Shown: positions 46,568-58,745, counted from the first letter of the stretch. The stretch: DNA of 64,000 nt from Lophium mytilinum (GCA_010093605.1 MU004188.1:1560341-1624340); one strand, 5' to 3'. Program-made: numbers and translations. The notes: generated by a model from the letters alone, not told the origin.

Positions 46568-47384
46568 GATGCAAGCCAAATCTAGTTGGAATCTAATTTG
46601 AAACGACTGTGTATGCCTTTTTATGTCTGTGGTCTGCATTCGTGCAGACGACGATTGATAGAGACTAATGTTCGATCTGATGCACGTGGGGCGCTACACT
46701 ACCTTTGGTAACCTACCCGCCTTTTGAGCTCGTAAAGAAAGTTCGCTTATTCTGCCCTTTACGACTATTTTGCCGTTCGGAACCACAAGGTAGAGCTCGG
46801 TAGGTGTGTATAGAGGGGAGGGGCTTGTATTGAACGCTTGTAACTACCTAACGTTAGCTTAGAAAAGGAAGGTGGCGGGAAAGAAGTTCCCTCGCGCACG
46901 TGCCTACCCATGACTAATCTAGCGACGACTGTCACGTGCCATAGTCTATGCTCTCCCGGGGTAGCGTGAACGAAAGTACTTCAGGTTATAACTTAAACGA
47001 GATATCATGATGCAGCCGTCTCTCGAAGTAGCCCAACAAACACCGTGTCGAGTGCTTCAGTGCTACCTTAAATCAGTGCTATGTACTATACGGGTAACAC
47101 TTCTGGACGCCGTTCCGCAGACCCGTTGATAGGACATAATCCAATGAAGAAGGAGCCTGCATCTAGGTTTGGAACTATCATGTAGGCGCACCTAGCAGTA
47201 CTGGACGAGTGTACACACCTACTGCAGCTTGCATCCAATTGAGAGTGAGATTTCTTCTTCTAAGCCCGCCACATGTACCCGTCCCGAAGTGAACTAAGTT
47301 CTGCCGGTCTCACCGCCCTGAAATCTTGGCACATCACTTGAATTTTCTAAATCATCGCGACCAGATAACCAACACACAGCAACG
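46568..47384. promoter_or_regulatory. Divergent promoter region of the HAD phosphatase and nucleolar GTPase genes
   Basis: An 817 bp interval between two divergent start codons with no gene of its own. It presumably carries both promoters. No specific factor site is claimed. Confidence 0.45.
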
Positions 47385-49156
47385 ATGCCGAAAGTTGGAA
47401 GTAGGTTCCCTACGCTATCTCTAACACCAATCCAGTAGTACTAATCTGTGCTTGAAGAACCCACCTCGAAGCGCGTGCCCGTTCGGCTGCGGCACAATAT
47501 TCAAAAGGCCGGTGCTGCCAAAGCGCGCAAATCACGAAAGCTTGCGAAAAAGGTACGCAAATATATGCAAACCACGCAAACACCTACTGACAGTCAGGCA
47601 GAATCCCGAATGGCGCTCGCGACTGAAGAAGGACCCCGGAATCCCCAACCTATTCCCGTATAAAGACAAGATCCTGCAGGAGATTGAGGAGAAGAGGAGG
47701 CAGAAGGAAGACGAGAATGCGCGACAGAAAGAGCTTACAAAGGCTCAGAGACTAGGCACTGCTGTGGCGGATACAAAAGCTACGGAGGGCTTAGAAGAAA
47801 ATGAAGAGGATGAGGATGCGTTATATGAGCTTGGCACCGATGAGGAAGACTCTATGCAAGTGGTATGGATGGTCATATCCCCCAATTTCAAGTCCACCAC
47901 TGACTTTATAGGACGATTTGGACGCCAACCCAATGGCAGCGTTCGTAGCTTCTGCATTAGCCCGTGCAGCAGAGCACGACAAGGCAAACCAGAGCGACAG
48001 TGGCGATGAGATGGACGAGGATGACGAAGATGGCTGGACTGGCATCGATGACAATGCTACTGGTGCATCCAACTCCTCCGCCCGCAAGGATACCTCAAGG
48101 AAAGCTTTCGACAAGGAGTTCAAAAAAGTTGTGGATGCTGCAGATGTCATTCTATACGTCCTTGACGCCAGAGATCCCGAGGGTACAAGATCGAAAGAGG
48201 TAGAGCGCATGATCACTGCTGCAGACTCGGGCAACAAGCGTCTCATGTTTGTCCTGAACAAGATCGATCTGGTACCTCCACCAGTGTTGAAGGGTTGGAT
48301 GATCCATCTCAGCAGATCTTTCCCCACACTACCGCTCCGGGCATCGAAAGCAGCGCCGAATGCGCGGATATTTGACCACAAGCAGTTGACGATCAAGGGC
48401 ACTTCGGAGACCTTGTTCAAGGCCCTCAAGTCCTTTGCAGAGGGAAGACAGCTCAAACGCGCGGTGTCAGTGGGAATCCTCGGGTACCCGAATGTTGGCA
48501 AGAGCTCCGTTATTAATGCTCTATCTCTGAGACTTGGAGGTAGGGCCGGAGCATGCCCTACGGGAGCTGAGGCCGGAGTTACTACTAGCATGCGGGAAGT
48601 CAAACTGGACAACAAATTAAAGCTCCTCGATTCACCCGGCATAGTGTACTCAAGTTCAGCCGACGCATCCAAAACTAGCAAGATCGAGGAGCACGCTAGG
48701 CTGATCCTCCTGAACGCCGTACCACCCAAGGAGATTCAAGACCCGGCCCCAGCAGTCACCCTGCTTCTCAAGAGACTCTCCTCGTCACCAGAGCTTTTCG
48801 CGAAGCTGTTGGACGTCTACGGTTTACCGCCACTGATGTCCTCCGACGGTGACATGACAACGGATTTCTTAGTCCAAGTGGCGAGGAAGCGAGGACGTCT
48901 AGGAAAAGGTGGAGTGCCGAATCTTCACAGCGCGGCACAGACAGTCATAACAGACTGGCGAGATGGTAGGATTCAGGGGTGGATGGATGCTCCAGTGCTA
49001 CAAGTTGCTCCTGACTCCGCTGTGCCTGCTAAGGCTGGGGAAGCGGCTCCTGTGGGCGACCGAAAGGAGATAGTCAAGGAACTGGCTGCAGAGTTCAAGA
49101 TTGAAGGTCTTTGGGGCAATGGGTCTAATGATGCGGTTGATACCATGGAGACATGA
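47385..49156 (+). CDS. Nucleolar circularly permuted GTPase, Nug1/Grn1/nucleostemin family
   Basis: Ribosome-biogenesis GTPase needed for 60S subunit maturation and export. Four exons (47385-47400, 47458-47552, 47602-47862, 47912-49156) give 538 residues; the first exon is 16 bp. The N-terminal GNL3 domain is basic: KKPTSKRVPVRLRHNIQKAG, then KARKSRKLAKKNPEWRSR, which spans the second intron. A coiled, acidic segment follows. The permuted G-domain order is diagnostic: G4 NKID (240-243) comes before G1 GYPNVGKSS (315-323), and G3 DSPG (364-367) comes last. The C-terminal part (DFLVQVARKRGRLGKGGVPN) is typical of the family. Reading the second exon in the other open frame destroys the GNL3 domain, so the NPEW junction with acceptor CAGGCAG is chosen. 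Confidence 0.92.
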
Positions 49157-49708
49157 AGATGCCTTGCACTACGGAAAAGCATGGTCAAAGGCGTTGGTGT
49201 CTAGGTGCACTTTGTTCAACGGCTACTATGGGATCCTGTATTTACGACTCTCAATGACAGATTCGATCATGGTACGATCTCGTCAACCGCTTTTGAAGAT
49301 GATGTCGACGTTGGGTTTTCCTGTCCAGTGCCATTGAAAACAGAAATTGTATTTTGCATACATGCATCCTTTCGGCATTGGGATTCGGGTTCCACAGGCT
49401 GACAACAACTTCCTATCTAATGAGTAAAGATAAACAAAAAAATCTGAATGACCTGCGACATCGGCCTCCGCATTAGCATTTTGTAAGTGAGATAAGGCAA
49501 GTCCAGAGCGAAATCGCGATTCGAGGCTCCGATATGGCGTAGCTTTTTACCCCACCCAAGCTAGACCGACGAAAGCCGCACCTGACGCATGGCTCACACG
49601 GCTTAAGTATTCACACTATCAACTCAGGTTTGCTCCTACAACACCTTTAAAAGTACGCTGAGCACCTTGCCATTATATCAATTCAATCCTATCCTTCTTT
49701 TTTGCGCA
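49157..49708. other. Intergenic between the GTPase and P5C dehydrogenase genes
   Basis: No gene. Holds the GTPase 3' flank and the promoter of the dehydrogenase gene, which has a T-rich leader just before its ATG. Confidence 0.5.
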
Positions 49709-51571
49709 ATGTCTTCCTCTAAAGGCTTACAATCTTTTGTACAGATCAATCGGTGTGCCCTCCAGACTTCATCACTCGCCACAAGATCACAGAGAAGAAC
49801 TATGGCTTCCATTGCAAACTTCAAGGTCCCGACTGTTAACAATGAGCCCAATGTAAGTTTCTGGCCTGTATGGCCCGCTGAGATCTTAATATTGACTTTA
49901 CAACTATAGAAACACTATGCCAAAGGCTCAGAAGACAGGCAGAAGCTTCAGGATGCTCTCGCAGCTCTAAAACAGCAAACACCTCTTGAAGTACCAATAG
50001 TAGTAGCCGGGAAGCAAGTAAGTTAACTATATTCTATTATGCCTCAATTTCCTGGGCTGACCATCTTCAAGATTAAAGGCTCCTCCGTCCTGACGCAGCA
50101 CAACCCCGCATCCCACTCTGAGGTTGTAGCTAAATACTCCAACGCCAGCCCCGAAGAAGTCAGCAGAGCCATCGAGGCTGCCCTTGCGGCAAAGTCATCA
50201 TGGGAGTCGTTGCCGTTTGCAGATCGAGCTGCTGTCTTCTTGAAGGCTGCGGATCTGATCTCTACGAAATACAGATATGAGATCATGGCTGCGACTATGG
50301 TGGGACAAGGCAAGAATGCATGGCAGGCAGAGATTGATGCTGCTGCTGAGCTGTGCGATTTCCTGAGGTTCAACATCAAGTATGCTGAGGAGACTTACGG
50401 TCACCAGCCGACCCACAACTCCCCGGGTGTATGGAACCGCGTCGAATATAGGCCTCTGGAAGGCTTCGTCTACGCTGTTTCACCCTTCAACTTCACAGCC
50501 ATCGGTGCCAACCTCCCCGCAGCGCCTGCCTTGATGGGTAATGTTGTAGTCTGGAAGCCCTCTCCTTCTGCAATCGCCTCCAACTGGCTCATATACTCTA
50601 TTCTGATGGAAGCTGGCCTACCTCCCAACGTCATCCAATGGGTCCCTGGCGATGCTGCGGAAGTCACCAAGACAGTTCTGGCACACAAGGAGTTCGCAGC
50701 TCTGCACTACACCGGTAGCACAGCTGTCTTCCGCTCTCTGTATGGGAAGATCGCAGAAGGCGTTGCAGCTGGAAAATACCGCGGTTACCCTCGCATCGTG
50801 GGCGAGACCGGTGGCAAGAACTACCACCTCATCCACCCCAGTGCCGACGTCGACAATGCCGCCGTCAACACCGTCCGCGGAGCTTTCGAATACCAGGGCC
50901 AGAAGTGCAGCGCCTGCTCCCGCGCCTATGTCCCCTCATCTGTTTGGGACTCCTTCAAGACCCGCCTGGTCTCAGAGACTGAAGCGCTGAAAGTCGGCGA
51001 CCCAACTGACTTCTCCAACTTCATCGGCCCCGTGATCCACGAGGCTTCCTTCAAGAAGCTGTCTTCCGTCATCGACGAAGCTAAGAACGACAAGGAGCTT
51101 GAGCTACTAGTCGGCGGCAAGCACGACTCGTCCAAGGGCTACTACATCCACCCCACCGTTTACAAGACCACGAACCCCAACCACCCTCTCCTCTCTCGCG
51201 AGCTCTTCGGCCCCATCCTCGTGGTCTACGTCTACGATGACAGCACCGCTCCCGTCGAAGCCTTCGAGAACATCATTAAGCAGATCGACTCGACATCCGA
51301 GTACGCACTGACCGGTGCCGTCTTTGCCAGCGACAGGGAGGCAGTGCGATACGCCGAAGACGCGCTCCGCAACTCCGCAGGTAACTTCTACATCAACTGC
51401 AAGTGTACTGGTGCTGTTGTTGGCCAGCAGCCGTTCGGAGGCAGCAGGGCCAGCGGTACCAACGACAAGGCGGGTAGTGCGAACCTATTGAGCCGCTTCG
51501 TCAATTTGAGGGCTATCAAGGAGGAGTTCGTGTCTACGGACAAGGTGGCGTATCCTAGCAACGAGGTTTGA
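49709..51571 (+). CDS. PUT2: Delta-1-pyrroline-5-carboxylate dehydrogenase
   Basis: Mitochondrial NAD-dependent second step of proline use: P5C / glutamate semialdehyde to glutamate. Three exons (49709-49852, 49910-50017, 50072-51571) give 583 residues; introns are 57 and 54 bp, both phase 0. The first 35 residues (SSSKGLQSFVQINRCALQTS, then TRSQRR) are a basic, Ser-rich presequence. The body is a complete ALDH4 enzyme: SPFNFTAIGANLP, the NAD-binding GETGGK (328-333), the catalytic Cys363 in GQKCSACSRAYVP, ELFGPILVVYVY and the C-terminal QPFGGSRASGTNDKAG. Loss of this gene would stop growth on proline as nitrogen source, as known for PUT2/prnC. The neighbours are not proline-related, so it is not part of a prn cluster here. 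Confidence 0.95.
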
Positions 51572-52336
51572 GTTTGATAAGTTCTTTTGGAGTTTGCGGT
51601 AATGACTAAGGGGGATGAAATTGGAAACGGGGAATTAGGGGTACGAATTTGGTGTATTAGTATTTGCATCTGCATGATTCTGGCAAGGGTCAATCTGTTA
51701 TTATGTATCCTAGGGATAGGAAAAGTTATCGGATTTTGATGAGATATGATAATGGATCAAACACCTTGATGCATATGCCGCACCGTACGAAGAGCTCCAA
51801 GAAACCTTGCGATGTTTTCCAAACCTTCCATGACAGCGCAGCTTCCATCCTCGAGCCGATCAATTCATATCTACGCTCGTCTTCTCAGCTCAATGACGCT
51901 CACATTTCGTGCATTACAATCCGGAAAGAAAAAGCGCAAATCCAAAGACTTAGCTCTCCGTATCCCGTAACGTGCAAGTAGTTTCTCCATACTCTTCTAT
52001 GCCGAATTTCTTCAATTAGTACACTCATGCGTCACTATCTAAAGCCCTTTAACACATCTTCAAGAACCTACATAACATGCGACTGAACCTTTTTGGACAA
52101 CCTGGAAGCTCGTTAGGCCACCCAGGTGGCAACATCTACCACTGTGCATAATAAAGAGTCCCCAAGTTCCAAGCAATCGCTTGCTTTCACTAATATCTAT
52201 GCTTGGGGCTTAGTTCAGCGGGCACGCTCTGATCCGGAAGTCGCGTCCACAGAGGTAAAGGGCGACGGAGCCGACAAACACCTACAACCTGTGCCTGCCT
52301 GCCTGCCTGCATCCTCACACCAACAGGTTCTCCATC
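51572..52336. other. Intergenic upstream of the intact 2EXR gene
   Basis: No gene seen. A 105-codon frame at 51664-51981 has no motif. A short CCTGCCTGCCTGCCTG tract (about 52296-52311) lies in the leader of the next gene. Confidence 0.5.
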
Positions 52337-53530
52337 ATGGGGCGCTCCAAGAAGAAGTCCCAGGAGAGATCGAAGGCCAAGAAGACTCACGATGTCCCCG
52401 AAAAGCCACAACTCCCCCCTGCGGATACACAGTCATCAAGCCGCCTTATGCAACTTCCTGGCGAGCTGCGCAATCAGATCTACAAGCATCTCTTCAGCTC
52501 TACCCGGCTCACCTATGGCGATAGGCGTACCGGCCGTATATCAAGCGTAAAGATGAAGAGTGCTCTGAACTCTCTTGCGATACTCCGTACTTGCCGTCAA
52601 GTTCATCGAGAAGCAGCAACCCTCTGGCCTGGTCTAGTCTTATTCAACTTCGAAGATGTTGATGCTCTACTCGATAGATTGTCTCCGTTGCCAGCGGAAA
52701 CCCTGTCAAAGATACGCTACGTCCGCACGCGAGGCCATACTCTGATGCTACTGCCAGTAGGCGAGGAATACAACATCTACTACAGACTCGCCGAATCGCT
52801 CAAACTCCTTCCTGGATTGCGTCTAGACACTCTCACCGTTCTTGCACCTGCTCACGGAACTATTGCCTACGACACTCTCGACGGATTGATCAACCGCGGC
52901 AACGGCTGGAAGGAGTTACACTTCATCACACCCAACTCCGAGATGCTTGGCTTTGCTAAAGTGGAAATGTTCATGATGGATCCATACTGGCGCAAGCCTC
53001 AGCCTAGCACATGGGAGTCAGCCTTGCTCAAGCGCGACTCCATCATAGGCTCCACCAAAGCTACAGTCACGATCTACCGTTCCACTCAAGCTGACGCCTC
53101 CGGATCCATCATCAATCCCCATACTCGCAAACTCTTCACTCAGCCGGTTCCTCGGAATCAAGACCATCCGGACTTCGGCGTGGCAGCAGACGACGCTCTT
53201 CTAGCGGAAAAGAAAGAGTTGCTGGTGATAGCAAAGCGGGGCCAGGGGGCTGATATTGCGGAGCAAACAGAGCCTCCCTTTGGAACGAACGATATTCGAG
53301 AGTGGGCGTATGGGATGACTTGGGCAGAGATCAGACGCCAATGCATCGACTTACACCATGACGATGAGGATTTTCCTTCGTCGGACGAAGACGAACTGCT
53401 CTTATCGGACGAAGACGAGGAGTCTGATGAGGATGATGAAGATTCCTCGAGCATGTGGAAGCCCAAAGACAATGCCCAGATTGACAGCTATATTCATGTG
53501 GACGACGTCGAATGGGACTTCATCGAGTAA
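52337..53530 (+). CDS. 2EXR-domain protein, intact copy
   Basis: Function unknown; the 2EXR domain is an F-box-like module common and highly expanded in Dothideomycetes and Leotiomycetes. A single exon gives 397 residues starting at ATG 52337. The N-terminus is Lys-rich (GRSKKKSQERSKAKK). The domain core is MQLPGELRNQIYKHLFSS, with LAILRTCRQVHREAATLW after it. The middle is a leucine-rich region (LKLLPGLRLDTLTVL). The C-terminal 60 residues are very acidic (SDEDELLLSDEDEESDEDDE) and end in VDDVEWDFIE. A diverged paralog lies 0.7 kb away on the opposite strand, tail to tail. The family is recognised; a role as an SCF-type adaptor is only inference. Confidence 0.88.
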   Translation: MGRSKKKSQERSKAKKTHDVPEKPQLPPADTQSSSRLMQLPGELRNQIYKHLFSSTRLTYGDRRTGRISSVKMKSALNSLAILRTCRQVHREAATLWPGLVLFNFEDVDALLDRLSPLPAETLSKIRYVRTRGHTLMLLPVGEEYNIYYRLAESLKLLPGLRLDTLTVLAPAHGTIAYDTLDGLINRGNGWKELHFITPNSEMLGFAKVEMFMMDPYWRKPQPSTWESALLKRDSIIGSTKATVTIYRSTQADASGSIINPHTRKLFTQPVPRNQDHPDFGVAADDALLAEKKELLVIAKRGQGADIAEQTEPPFGTNDIREWAYGMTWAEIRRQCIDLHHDDEDFPSSDEDELLLSDEDEESDEDDEDSSSMWKPKDNAQIDSYIHVDDVEWDFIE

Positions 53531-54119
53531 CTGAGCCTTCTTAGGGAACGGCTCGCCATCGGGCCACGTCCTAGGCGTCTTGGCCAAGGACTGACTATAG
53601 AGGACATATCATACTACTTTACGCACCAATAATCTTACATGAGCACGTGAAAGTTTCTTCTAAGCAGCAGAATCATTCCACTGTCAAGTGTTTGTCGGTG
53701 CAAGGATCAATCCCGCAAAAGTCTCCCTTTTGACCACATCGTCTCACATGCTGTGTGGGCTACGCACATATGTGAATGATGATATTTGGTTCTTTCCATG
53801 TTTCACGATTTGACTGATGTCTAGATTAATACGTTAGTAAGTCTTGGAGCACTGTCCGCGGTTGTGAATAGGTTCAGTGTGTAATGTCAGCAGGGCAGGT
53901 CGGATATTTCTTCTCATACCAAACCATGAATAGGTCTGTCGGAGAAGAGGTGGGACATATCTATATACACTTGCGCGTCACTGTCAGAAGTTCTGCAAAT
54001 CCATTTCGAGGAACATTTCGAGGTATGAGTGGATGATTGGGGCGACCTGGGAGTTCGCCAGACCATGGTATCTATCACTAACTGCAGGGGATACCCCAAG
54101 AAGCCCCAAGTGCTTCGAT
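53531..54119. other. Interval between the tail-to-tail 2EXR copies
   Basis: No gene seen. It contains the 3' flank of the intact copy and, at its right end, the eroded end of the reverse copy. Confidence 0.5.
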
Positions 54120-55368
54120 ACTGTGACCCCAGATAATCTCGTCCACATCGTTATAGTTGTCGACCTAATCCACCGAGCCGACACTGTCGTTGAGGACATA
54201 TTGAGCATAGAAACGGCCAAACCAACTGGCTTCGTCCGAAGGGCCCTCGTTGCGATCCAGCTAGCTATGATAATTGGTCTTGAATATCTCTTTTATCTCC
54301 ACCCACGTCTTGTCAGGCGCCAAGCTCCGAATATCGTTCCCATGAACTTGAGTTCCAGCTTTTGCCGCGATATCAGCTCGCTGGCTACGCTTCGCTATCA
54401 CGACTGACACCGTGCCCTTTGGGAGTGACTCGTCTGCTTGCACTTCAGACGCCGACTTTCTTTCCGGGATTGACAGCAATGGCTGCTCGAAAAGTTCACA
54501 GGTACATGGGTCCAAGAGGGAGCCTTGCGTGCAAGATGGCTTATGGAACTGGACGGAGGGATACATCGTGACGATAGCCTCTGGATTTTCACTGTCGTCG
54601 CGTCCGAGTAGAAGTTCATTCCAGGTGCCACGCTGTAGCTCACGCATGCGCCGAGAGGCCAATTCTGTGAAGGCGGGCATGTTGTGAAAGAGCACAATAA
54701 ATTGCAGCTCCCTCCAGCCATCGCCACGTTTGATTAAACCGTCAATAGTTCTGTACGCACCTAGTCTGCTGCCCCAGTAAAGAACAGTAAGGGTGTCAAG
54801 ACGTAATCCAGGAAGCAGTGTCAAAACGTCCGCAAGCCTGCATTTGTGAACATGATGGTAGGTATTCGTGGTATTGTAGTCCAATGGCAATAGCGGAAGA
54901 AAGTTTCCTCGTACGCGAACATGGCGGATTTGCGATAGAATCTTGTCAGGCAACGAGGAGAGTTTATCAGGGCAGGGCCTCTAGTCCTTCGAAGTTGAAC
55001 AGAACGTGGCCGAGACAAAGAGACGACGCCTCTAGATCAATCTGGCGACAAGTACGGAGAATCGAGAGAGGATTCGGGGCGCACTTGGTAGCAACTCCTG
55101 TATAAGAATGGCGGTGTCCAAGCAATAAACCGCCGAAGGTCAACCAAGTCGAGCTAAGCAGATGAGTATAGATCATATTGCGCAGCTCTCCGGGAAGCTG
55201 CAGGAGACGGCTTGGCATTTGGGGGTTTGTTGTGGGCGTTCGCGGTTCGTTGGGGGCATCGCGGGTGGTCTCAGCGTGGCTGCACATCTCGTGGGTGGTC
55301 TGGTTGGCCTTCGACCGCTTCTTTTACTTCTTCTTGAAGCGCTTCCTGGAGCTTTTGGGGCGCGCCAT
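54120..55368 (-). pseudogene. 2EXR-domain paralog, broken reverse copy
   Basis: Inverted paralog of the gene at 52337, with clear co-linear similarity: LLQLPGELRNMIYTHLLSS, LSILRTCRQIDLEASSLCLG, ILSQIRHVRVRG, LTLLPGLRLDTLTVLYWG, TIDGLIKRGDGWRELQF, IAKRSQRADIAAKAG. Relative to that copy it is broken in about four places: an in-frame stop in the N-terminal Lys tract near 55325; a one-base change in a C run near 54958 that shifts frame between FNFEGLEAL and LSSLPDKI; and two stops near the C-terminus (54261 and about 54168), past which the frame still reads similar sequence (EGPSDEA, VDNYNDVDEIIWGH). A shorter product from ATG 55287 would still hit the frame shift. The C-run change could be an assembly error, but the other stops support real decay. 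Confidence 0.75.
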
Positions 55369-56233
55369 GATAGTGGACTGGTGGGCGTGTCGTTGGAAGG
55401 TGGGTGGTTCGTCGGAAGCTCTGTTGTAGATCCAAATCTAGACTAGCGTCCACGCTAAGCCAAGGTCCACCATTGATTGGTCAATAGCTCTGTGAAGGCA
55501 AACGAGCGCTTCGTCTTCTGGGGTGGCCCTTGACTTTAGCAACGGCTCAAATTGAAGAACGTCTGCCTTGTTTGGACTTTTCAAAGTGAGTCGGACGCCC
55601 CATGACTGTGGCAAGAAAGGGTACGCTCACCTAGAGTAAGGTCGACGTCAAAACCAACCGTGTTGGTGCGTTTCCCTCAGGCGATATTAATCTCAACAAA
55701 CGAGGCCCTGGGGAGGTGAAGAGATGGAAAGACCGTTGCGAAGGTGCCCAATGAGAAGCCCTAAGCCACTGTCTACCGCACACACATTCGAAGCGGCAAG
55801 AAGCGAGGAAGTTCAGGTGAGATGTAGTTTACGAAAGAGAAGACAGCGGGTAAAGATGCTAGAGAGAACATCAAGGAACACTAAAGGAATAGATCTTGAT
55901 TCAACCAAGGAAGCAACTATCATGCTAACTTACGTTCGAAACCTGCAAACCAACTATCTTCTCTAGCAACGCATTCATACTCATTCAATCATCCTCACCC
56001 AGTCCTCATAACTCGTCGTCTGCCTACCACCAAAACTCCCAAATCTCTCCCAAAAGAGCAAAACGCCCATAATGTTGCCGGGGGGTATACCGAGTCGTAA
56101 GAAGCAGAATAAAGAAACCAGCAAACCTCAAAGCACAGCCAGACACATCACTAATCCAGCATCGCTAAAACTCAATCGCGTACCACAAAAGAGCGTTCAG
56201 AAACCACCCCCACCCCTCACACCCCCCTCCCCC
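55369..56233. other. Intergenic between the broken 2EXR copy and the phosphatase-like gene
   Basis: No gene supported. An 80-codon + frame at 55724-55966 is basic and motif-free. The right end is C-rich and is the 3' flank of the phosphatase-like gene. Confidence 0.5.
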
Positions 56234-58745
56234 CTACACCGTCTCCTTCGGCGCCACCGGCTTAGCATACGGACTCACACCCGCCTCCTCATCCAAACTC
56301 TCCCGCCTACTAACCCCATCCCCCACATCCTTCCCCCCCTCCTTCGCGCGGAGTTCCCAGCTCCCCACCCGCTCCTTCGGCGCCTTCTTATCGCCATCCC
56401 CCATGCTCACGATGCCCGCGACAGCGCCGTTCTTCGGGAGCGAGAGGTCCGCGTCGCTATGCAGCTTCGTCGCGCCCTTGAACCCGCCCAGCTCGGACTT
56501 CTTATCGCGGTTTACTTTGTGGAAGCGGATGCCGCCGACCAGCAAAGCGACGATGAACGCGATCAAGAGCACGCCGAGGGTGACAGCGGCGCCGATGACG
56601 CCGGCGACTTGGGGCGTCATGGCGCTGGCGCGGGAGGTGCTGTTGGGGGTGGAGGTGGCGGCGTCGTCGAAGCCGAGGCAGAAGATCATCGTGGAGCCGC
56701 ATGCGTTGCACCAGTCGGAGTCGCTGGAGACCTGGAGGGAGGTTAGTGAGTGGGGATACGGGTTTAGGGGTGGTCTAGGGGGCTTGCCATGATCATTGAC
56801 ATCAAGTCTTGGAAGTCGAGCCATGCCATGTCGGTCTGGCTGGGGCCGCGGTTGAACATGGGGAAGGATTGCAAGGTGCCGTTTGCGGCGATCTCGGTGC
56901 CGTTGTGGAAATGGAAGCGTATCCTGGAGGTGTTAGCTGTGCCTTTAGGGGAGACTAAGTTGATTCGGTATTTACCAGAGATCAGTTTCGTCGGTTGGGA
57001 ACGCTGAACCGTCGTCACCGACGGAGAAAAGTTCGAATACCATAGCGCTAGCATACTTGGAGGTTTATGTTAGCATTGTTCAGTTCATGAGAAGATCAAG
57101 AGGCCTTACTTCTGGCAAGCCGAAGAAGTTTGAGTTGAGAAACTGAAGGTCAGCAAGTGAGAAGAACGAAACGAAAGGCTCGTGTTCGCCGACTATTCGA
57201 GATAAGTTAGCATTGATCCAGGCTTTAGATGCTCGATGAGATTTACCCATTAGAGTGAGCTTTGGCGCTTCACCTATAGAGGCCACGAGCGCTTGGAACT
57301 GTCCGAGAACTTTCGCCGCCAGAGTTTTGCCGGCCTGTTAATAAATTAGTCACACAAAGCTCGAGACCAGAAACGTTAGGATAATTACTATAGCTCTCAT
57401 TTGAGAATCGTAATCTGTGGAGACGTTGCCATAGAGTGCCCATTCCTGTTGATCTGCGAGATATCTGAGGTCGTCGTAAACGCCCGCGAAAGTATCGTTC
57501 GCTGAGAAAAGCTCAAGGGTATCTTGGTCATGCTGTTTACAACATCATTAGCGTACAGCCATAGTCGGAGAACTTGAGAGGACTTACTGAGTATTGGTAG
57601 TTTAGGTAGTCATAGATTAAGTAGGCCTGTCTGGTCAGTTGCGTCCGAGTTATCGTCGAGAATTGTGGCTCATTCGTACATGTTCGTAATTCCTTGACGT
57701 CAAATTAGATGAAACTGTTATCCCGAAGCATTAACGGAGTTGACGCTCACCATTGAGACTCTACATAGACGTCCTTCAAATTCGTGTTGAATCCGGTGCT
57801 GACGAATGTTCAGTGAGCGTACGTCCGCCTTCACAAAGCTCACCACTTACGCCCAATAAAGTGGCTTTGACGAATTTAGGGTTTCCCAGAATTCTAGAGT
57901 GTCATAGTACTCGGTGATAGCTAAAGTGTTCGCGGGACAGTTCACCGATCCTTGTACCCAAACGGACCTTTTCACGCATTAGCGGAGCTCGACGAAGAGA
58001 TTGACGGGCAAATCACTCTGGTTCCGTATCCGATGCGGTATATATACTCGGGTATTGGTAGCCGGAGAGTGGATAGTCAATGTAGGACCCGTTCGCTAAG
58101 ATGTTCGTAGCATCTAACATAAGGGCGGTAGTCTCATTCAAGGTAAATGGGGGATAGAGACCCCTGGAGCGACATCAGCAATCCTGTATATAGCAGGCGG
58201 GGTATGGTCAAGCTGTACTGCATGAATGCTTGGGCTGAAGCTATTGCGTATGAACTGTCCGGAGTGAGGATGAAAATCTCGTCATTGTTGACTAGGTATA
58301 TCACATTAGGTTCTCTCCAATAGGACACCAATGCCTGGCTAACTCACCGACATTAGACGAGAGCCCAGAAATGGGCTGCTGCCCGAGCCCAATGTGCCCG
58401 CCGAACGAGTTGATATAGCGACTACAGTTGCATGTTAAACAGATGGCACGAACGAAGGACGTCTGGGACTCTTGGTCGCTCGTACCCTCTAAAGTTGCTT
58501 CCAAGCTCATACATCTGATTTGCGCCCAGAGAAGTTAGGACTCGAGGAGTGTTTGACATGAGAACTGGCGTTCTCTCGCCAGTGCGAGCGCTGTCGAGCT
58601 TCAGTAAGCTCGCGTCTGCAACACCACATCTCGCAACTTACAAAATCACGCTTCCATGAACCTGAATTTGCGAGTTGTCCTCGGCAGCACTGATTTCTGG
58701 CAACAGCCAGGCCGCAGCAAAGATAGCAATAACCAGCGCAATCAT
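56234..58745 (-). CDS. Membrane-anchored histidine-acid-phosphatase-like protein lacking the catalytic His
   Basis: Fourteen exons join in frame to 595 residues: 58745-58642, 58590-58486, 58421-58348, 58291-58219, 58163-58017, 57967-57851, 57798-57765, 57692-57588, 57532-57389, 57334-57247, 57192-57110, 57055-56976, 56923-56788, 56731-56234. A signal peptide (MIALVIAIFAAAWLLPEISA) leads to SVIFARTGERTP: the family RHGxRxP motif with Thr in place of the phospho-accepting His. Fold segments follow (LTSLGANQMYELGSNFR, YPPFTLNETTAL, YLIYDYLNYQY), then GEHEPFVSFFSLADL where active enzymes have the distal HD/HAE site. A membrane span (about 471-494, VIGAAVTLGVLLIAFIVALL) precedes a 100-residue charged cytosolic tail. 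Probably a catalytically dead cell-surface protein. The last intron (56732-56787) appears to be GC-AG. The seventh exon end is the least certain junction. Confidence 0.82.
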
